Origin: Bacillus sp. BA3
GTDB taxonomy: Bacteria; Bacillota; Bacilli; Bacillales; DSM-1321
NCBI GenBank assembly: GCA_002835675.1
Contig: PIZR01000012.1
Span: forward strand, 1 to 64,000
Length of the DNA: 64,000 nt
Reading direction: 5' to 3'
Positions 60,125 to 64,000 of this stretch are shown here, piece by piece. Every line of letters begins with the position of its first letter. Position 1 is the stretch's first letter. The translations under genes and the position numbers were made by a program. The notes under the pieces were generated by a model, which had not been told where the DNA came from, did not search any database, and saw nothing but the letters and a program-made list of their open reading frames with translations.

Positions 60125-60367
60125 GTTGTTGCTATTTCGAGGAAAAAAAGTGATGGCAGTGTTTAGGATAATTGGGGCGGGAAGTTGACGCAGACGGAAG
60201 GCTTGATGTTATTTCACAATAAGGTCAAGAACGGGAAACCATAAAATTCAAATCTATTGATTGCAGCTGATTCAAGGGGTGTTTATATCCAAATGGAAGA
60301 ATATCAGTATAGTAATAATATGCATAATATGGTAATGTTGAATTTGTGCGATTTTGGAAATTTATAA
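60125..60367 (+). pseudogene. Decayed ORF with two in-frame stops
   Basis: One frame reads protein-like text across two stops: ISRKKSDGSV, stop, DNWGGKLTQTEGLMLFHNKV then KNGKP, stop, NSNLLIAADSRGVYIQMEEY continuing to LNLCDFGNL and TAA 60365-60367. The same frame and natural composition on all three pieces point to a dead gene. It ends just before the ribosome site of the ABC transporter. Family not recognised. Confidence 0.4.
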
Positions 60368-60384
60368 AAAAAGGAAGGTATTAT

Positions 60385-61317
60385 ATGTCTGAATCGGTTC
60401 TTAAGGTTCAATCCTTAACTAAAAAAATTGGAAAAGCAACCATCGTAGACAATGTTAGCTTTGAAATAAAAAGCAATGAAATATTCGGTTTGCTTGGTCC
60501 GAATGGAGCGGGTAAGACCACGATCATCCGTATGATCACAGGTCTCATCAATCGTACGGGCGGTACTGTCATGATCAATGGCAGTGACCTGGATAATGAT
60601 TTTGAAGGTGCGATGAATCAATTGGGGGCCATTGTTGAAAACCCGGAGTTCTATAAGTACATGACAGGCAGAAAGAATATCCTGCATTATGCCCGAATGT
60701 CATCCAATGACATATCCACTGAGAGAATAGAAGAGGTCATTAAGCTTGTCAAACTGGATCATGCCATCGATAAGAAGGTTAAAACCTATTCATTGGGAAT
60801 GCGCCAGCGCCTTGGAGTGGCACAGGCCATTTTACATAAACCGTCGTTATTGATTTTTGATGAACCGACGAATGGCTTGGATCCGCAAGGGATCCGCGAG
60901 TTTCGTGATTATTTGAAAGTACTGGCAAGTGAAGGCGTCGGGATATTGATTTCATCACATTTACTATCGGAAATGCAATTGATGTGTGATAGTTTTGCCG
61001 TTATCGAAAAGGGAAAACTGATCCATACGAAAGAACATATTGTTGATGAAAAAACCGAAACGATCAATGAAGTTTCATTCACTGTCAGTGATGGGAAGCT
61101 AGCTAAAAAAATCCTTCAAGAACAGTTTGCGGATATTACGATTCTAAAAAATGGTGCGAAGACAATCTCCGTATCGGCCACCCGAGAACAAACGGCCAAT
61201 ATAAACCGGAGTTTTAATGTAAATGAACTGGATGTCTTTGAAATTGGCATAACCAGAAAATCGCTGGAAGATAAATTCTTCGAAATCACTGAGCAGGAAA
61301 TGAGGGAGTCTGTATGA
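60385..61317 (+). CDS. ABC transporter ATP-binding protein (BcrA-type)
   Basis: From ATG 60385, after AAGGAAGGTATTAT, the ATPase is 310 residues. Walker A is GPNGAGKT (38-45), signature YSLGMRQRLGVAQAIL, Walker B LLIFDEPTNGLDPQG. The C-terminal 90 residues are the extra domain of bacitracin-type (BcrA) exporters. It pairs with the permease gene that overlaps it by four bases. Such systems expel peptide antibiotics or other hydrophobic compounds. No two-component system or BceB-type permease is adjacent. Confidence 0.93.
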   Translation: MSESVLKVQSLTKKIGKATIVDNVSFEIKSNEIFGLLGPNGAGKTTIIRMITGLINRTGGTVMINGSDLDNDFEGAMNQLGAIVENPEFYKYMTGRKNILHYARMSSNDISTERIEEVIKLVKLDHAIDKKVKTYSLGMRQRLGVAQAILHKPSLLIFDEPTNGLDPQGIREFRDYLKVLASEGVGILISSHLLSEMQLMCDSFAVIEKGKLIHTKEHIVDEKTETINEVSFTVSDGKLAKKILQEQFADITILKNGAKTISVSATREQTANINRSFNVNELDVFEIGITRKSLEDKFFEITEQEMRESV

Positions 61318-62270
61318 TGTCCTTAGTAAAAAATGAATGGATGAAAATCTTTTCAAAAGTATCAACTTATATATTCATCGCTTTTCTATTATTGGCAGCA
61401 TTAGGGGCTGCGGTCATCGATTATAAACTAAGTCCTGACGAAACGAATAAAGATTGGAAGCAAGAGTTAAACGCAGATATCCAAGAACAGCAAAAGGCTT
61501 TGGAAGCTAAGGAAATCAGTGAAGATGAAAAAGCCGCCATCATGGAAGACATTAATTACAACAAGCAACTGTTGGCTGATAATATAAACCCTGACTTAAA
61601 CACGAATTGGACCTATATGGCTGAATGGACTACATCATTAACATCATTTGTCACTTTATTCGTCGTTATAGTTTGCAGCTCGCTCGTTTCTTCGGAATTT
61701 TCCGATGGCACCATTAAACAACTGTTGATCAGGCCTTATAAACGTTGGAAGATCCTACTTTCCAAATATATTACTTCCCTGTTATTTGCAACGTTACTAC
61801 TTGCGAGCCTTCTTATATTCAGTTATCTAATCGGAATCATATTCTTTGGCAATGGTTCGTATTCAGACAAAATCATGGATCCTGCATCTTTCGAATTCAG
61901 TCTGGTGGTAGTCGGCGAATATTTCGTAGACATGATCGTTTACTGGATACCAGGATTCCTAGTCATCACGACCATCGCTTTCATGTTAAGCACATTATTT
62001 AAAAACCAAGCACTTGCAGTAGGGATATCCATTTTCATCCTATTTGCTTCTTCGACATTAAATATGGTCATTCAATCATTCATCGGAAAATACGAGTGGT
62101 TAAAATTCGTCTTATTCCCCCACCTTGATTTAAGGGGCTATATTTCCGGAACCATAGAAATGTTCGATGGAGCTACACTTGGATTCTCGATGGGTGTACT
62201 CGGCATCTATTATCTTATCTTTTTAGCGCTAACTTTCTTCTTCTTCCAGAAAAAAGATATCACTAATTAA
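61314..62270 (+). CDS. ABC transporter permease (ABC-2 type)
   Basis: A 318-residue permease that starts within the stop of the ATPase gene (ATGA overlap). One N-terminal helix (STYIFIAFLLLAALGAAVI), an external loop with acidic/lysine-rich coiled segment (residues about 45-90), then five further helices. Motif SSEFSDGTIKQLLIRPYKRW is diagnostic of the ABC-2 bacitracin-type permeases. Works with the upstream ATPase as an exporter. Confidence 0.9.
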   Translation: MMSLVKNEWMKIFSKVSTYIFIAFLLLAALGAAVIDYKLSPDETNKDWKQELNADIQEQQKALEAKEISEDEKAAIMEDINYNKQLLADNINPDLNTNWTYMAEWTTSLTSFVTLFVVIVCSSLVSSEFSDGTIKQLLIRPYKRWKILLSKYITSLLFATLLLASLLIFSYLIGIIFFGNGSYSDKIMDPASFEFSLVVVGEYFVDMIVYWIPGFLVITTIAFMLSTLFKNQALAVGISIFILFASSTLNMVIQSFIGKYEWLKFVLFPHLDLRGYISGTIEMFDGATLGFSMGVLGIYYLIFLALTFFFFQKKDITN

Positions 62271-62278
62271 ATAGAGTG

Positions 62279-62314
62279 AAAAACCGAAATCAGTGGCCGA
62301 TTTCGGTTTTTCTT
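62279..62314 (+). terminator. Terminator of the ABC exporter operon
   Basis: AAAAACCGAAATC / GATTTCGGTTTTT with a 7-nt loop, followed by CTTATG. Confidence 0.85.
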
Positions 62315-62420
62315 ATGCAAAAGGAATGTTGCTACTTAGAATCTGGCATAAAGTGAAACCTTTATCCAAAATTATCCGTATAAGATAATATGAGGATATT
62401 CATGGGTGTAGGGGTGAAAA

Positions 62421-62540
62421 ATGAATAAAAACAAGGTTCTATGAATTGGACTTATAGGATTTTCTTTATTTCTAATAGGCATGATGATTTCACAATGGAC
62501 AGTTGCTGGCGTAGTGATCGGGATAGGCGGAGGTTCGTAA
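62421..62540 (+). pseudogene. Small membrane ORF with an in-frame TGA
   Basis: ATG 62421 after TAGGGGTGAAAA reads MNKNKVL, TGA (62442-62444), then IGLIGFSLFLIGMMISQWTV and AGVVIGIGGGS to TAA 62538-62540. The frame is clearly a small hydrophobic protein with one nonsense codon. It may be dead or a sequencing error. Confidence 0.5.
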
Positions 62541-62655
62541 TGGGGATCAGTTCCTACCTGTTTGCAAGTCAGTAGCTCCATGTACATATGAACAATACAC
62601 TAGTTAATTGCGGACTTCGCGGAAATAATCTGATAGAGATGGAGCAGATTTAAAG

Positions 62656-63198
62656 ATGGGGAAAATGCATTATAAACGAAAGTTAGTCATTGTATTTATA
62701 ATTATTGGAACAGCATTAGGGCTCTACGTGTACTCGGCATTCTCTCAAAAATTGACAAAATCAACAGATTTGTCTGATGAATCTATCGGGGGATTTAAAG
62801 TGTTGGATAACATATCGAGTCCAGAATTCATTAGGGAATATGGTGAACCCATCGATCAAGATAATAATAATGCTTATGATTATTATTATTGGAAGGGCGG
62901 GTTGAAAACGGCCTCTATCAATACAGACGAGGATAAAGGGAAAATCATGCGGTTGATCATTTCAAGTACGGACGACGCCCAATTTGAAAACTCCCTTCAA
63001 ACAAGCAAAGGTATTAAATTAGGAAGTAAGAAAGCGGACGTCCTTTCGAAGTACGGGGATCATTATTATAAAAGTTATGAACAGGGAGCGGATATTATCG
63101 GATACATTGACCATAAACGAAATATTACTTTAGAATTTTGGTGTGTACCAGGTGGAAGGGTCGCAGAAATACGATTGGATGATGCAGAGGTCATTTAA
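62656..63198 (+). CDS. Membrane-anchored hypothetical protein
   Basis: A 180-residue protein with an N-terminal anchor (KLVIVFIIIGTALGLYVYSA, about residues 9-28) and an external domain of about 150 residues: YYYWKGGLKTASINTDEDKG, TSKGIKLGSKKADVLSKYGD and ITLEFWCVPGGRVAEIRLDD. The domain has two related halves, both containing a short G-[SD]-K pattern, and resembles small outer-surface beta proteins. No family recognised. The ribosome site is weak; ATG 62665 is an alternative start. Confidence 0.7.
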   Translation: MGKMHYKRKLVIVFIIIGTALGLYVYSAFSQKLTKSTDLSDESIGGFKVLDNISSPEFIREYGEPIDQDNNNAYDYYYWKGGLKTASINTDEDKGKIMRLIISSTDDAQFENSLQTSKGIKLGSKKADVLSKYGDHYYKSYEQGADIIGYIDHKRNITLEFWCVPGGRVAEIRLDDAEVI

Positions 63199-63271
63199 TG
63201 TTTTTTCACCAGCGTCCCCGATTAAGGGTTTTGGCTGTTTAAGTGAATAAGAAAGCGATGCGATAAATAAT

Positions 63272-63595
63272 ATGTTCATAAAAAATTTCATCTATCATTA
63301 CATCATTTATCCACTCATATTTGTTGGGGTATATGCAGCATTTACCATTTTCAAACTTGATGATACCCCGGTTCCTATAAATGATGCTCTGCATATGGTT
63401 TTACTCTATTATTTTGCAATAAGTGTGTATCATGCTTTTCCTACTATAAATTCTAAGGGGAAACAGAAAAAATTTCCATTTTTTTCAGAAACCATTTATT
63501 ACTTTATCCGTATATCTAAGTATGTACGGTGCTTAGGAGCACCGGTATTTATCGGCATTTATCATTTTAATAAATTGGGAGATGAAGGATCATGA
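63272..63595 (+). CDS. Hypothetical membrane protein
   Basis: A 107-residue protein with two to three hydrophobic segments (YHYIIYPLIFVGVYAAFTI, ALHMVLLYYFAISVYHAF) and a soluble C-terminus (FIRISKYVRCLGAPVFIGIY). No clear ribosome site. Its stop codon overlaps the next start as ATGA, which supports translation of both. Not recognised. Confidence 0.6.
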   Translation: MFIKNFIYHYIIYPLIFVGVYAAFTIFKLDDTPVPINDALHMVLLYYFAISVYHAFPTINSKGKQKKFPFFSETIYYFIRISKYVRCLGAPVFIGIYHFNKLGDEGS

Positions 63596-63894
63596 GCGAA
63601 AAGGGTTGTATGAAATGCGGAAGCAATGATGCGGCTAAGAAGGATGTAGCCATGACAGGAACAGGCTTGTCAAAAATGTTCGATGTCCAGAATAATCAAT
63701 TTACGGTTGTGTATTGCAAGCAGTGCGGTTATTCGGAGTTTTATAATAAGCAATCATCTGCAGGCAGTAATCTGCTGGATCTATTCTTGTTTTTTCTTCA
63801 TTTTAGGAAGAGAATTACTGATGGAACCGGACTGGGCCGCCAAAATAAAGGAAGGCAGGGAAGACGAGATCATGACAATCTTGCCGCGAGATAG
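63592..63894 (+). CDS. Zinc-ribbon protein (YpzJ-like) with an abnormal C-terminus
   Basis: A 100-residue ORF overlapping the preceding gene by 4 bp. The first 70 residues form the small zinc-ribbon family: [20 protein letters not shown], then [20 protein letters not shown] and [14 protein letters not shown], with two CxxC pairs (CMKC, CKQC). Such proteins normally end soon after [11 protein letters not shown]. Here the frame runs on for about 30 basic residues ([20 protein letters not shown] and beyond) that look like out-of-frame sequence. A one-base shift in the T-run near 63790-63796 would give [20 protein letters not shown] instead. Probably a frameshift, error or altered stop. Confidence 0.75.
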   Translation: MSEKGCMKCGSNDAAKKDVAMTGTGLSKMFDVQNNQFTVVYCKQCGYSEFYNKQSSAGSNLLDLFLFFLHFRKRITDGTGLGRQNKGRQGRRDHDNLAAR

Positions 63895-63922
63895 CAGGTG
63901 TAAATTAAGTATTCCGGATTAA
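63821..63922 (+). CDS. Short ORF overlapping the zinc-ribbon tail
   Basis: ATG 63821, preceded by AGGAAG, reads 33 codons in the other frame: [20 protein letters not shown], then [13 protein letters not shown] to TAA 63922. Its composition is more natural than the overlapping tail of the zinc-ribbon frame, so it may be the true coding frame here, either as its own small gene or as the continuation after a frameshift. Confidence 0.35.
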   Translation: MEPDWAAKIKEGREDEIMTILPRDSRCKLSIPD

Positions 63923-64000
63923 ATGTGGGCGAATATCATTACTCGTGACGGCATGCCCGAGAAATGATAGTATTAATGTAAAAAATGGAAATTCAATGAG

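Overview
The window looks like chromosome of a low-GC endospore-forming Firmicute of the Bacillaceae. It encodes an alpha/beta-type small acid-soluble spore protein and two small genes typical of Bacillus spore-surface loci. Ribosome binding sites are strong AGGAGG types and coding is AT-rich. Genus cannot be fixed from sequence alone; a Peribacillus/Neobacillus-like bacillus is my guess. I see no rRNA, tRNA, CRISPR array or intact insertion sequence.

Layout. 0-10 kb: a CPCC protein, a CoxG-like SRPBCC protein and the spore protein; then a cytochrome c gene facing tatA-tatC and a two-subunit GMC dehydrogenase whose small subunit carries a Tat signal; then an MHS-type transporter and a frameshifted DUF4181 gene. 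10-26 kb: amino-acid-related genes (MocR regulator, aminotransferase, EamA exporter, flavin amine oxidase, Lrp-type regulator), an ECF sigma/anti-sigma pair, an MFS carrier, a metallo-hydrolase and an isochorismatase-family hydrolase. 25.7-34.8 kb: a fructan/fructose operon (DeoR-type regulator, ABC importer, secreted GH32 enzyme, fructokinase) with a textbook promoter, a tandem operator and two cre-like sites. 36.8-43 kb: a TrkH/KtrB potassium channel, an uncharacterised two-gene locus with a MoxR ATPase fused to a VWA domain, and a DUF2089/YvlB-like trio. 43-50 kb: a UGT-type glycosyltransferase, then a hydroxyacid/RraA/MFS catabolic operon divergent from a LysR regulator. 50-64 kb: ordinary single genes (EamA, VOC, SDR stress dehydrogenase, GNATs, phosphotransferase, 3D-domain wall protein, HAD phosphatase) and a BcrA-type ABC exporter.

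The most unusual feature is a family of about 20 short intergenic elements between 0.3 and 50.1 kb. Each full copy has a small left hairpin, a central hairpin followed by T residues, and a right hairpin around a GGGGCAG loop. Stem sequences differ between copies while pairing is kept. Every copy has the same orientation, whatever the direction of the flanking genes. None was seen beyond 50.2 kb. Around them lie several decayed gene remnants, so the first 50 kb looks accessory and eroding.

Other points of interest are the GH32 enzyme with about 500 residues inserted inside its catalytic domain, the MoxR-VWA locus, the Tat genes linked to a likely Tat substrate, short leader-like ORFs ahead of both EamA genes, and a 21-bp tandem repeat at 54.5 kb. 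All calls rest on reading the sequence and on knowledge of protein families; no database search was run.
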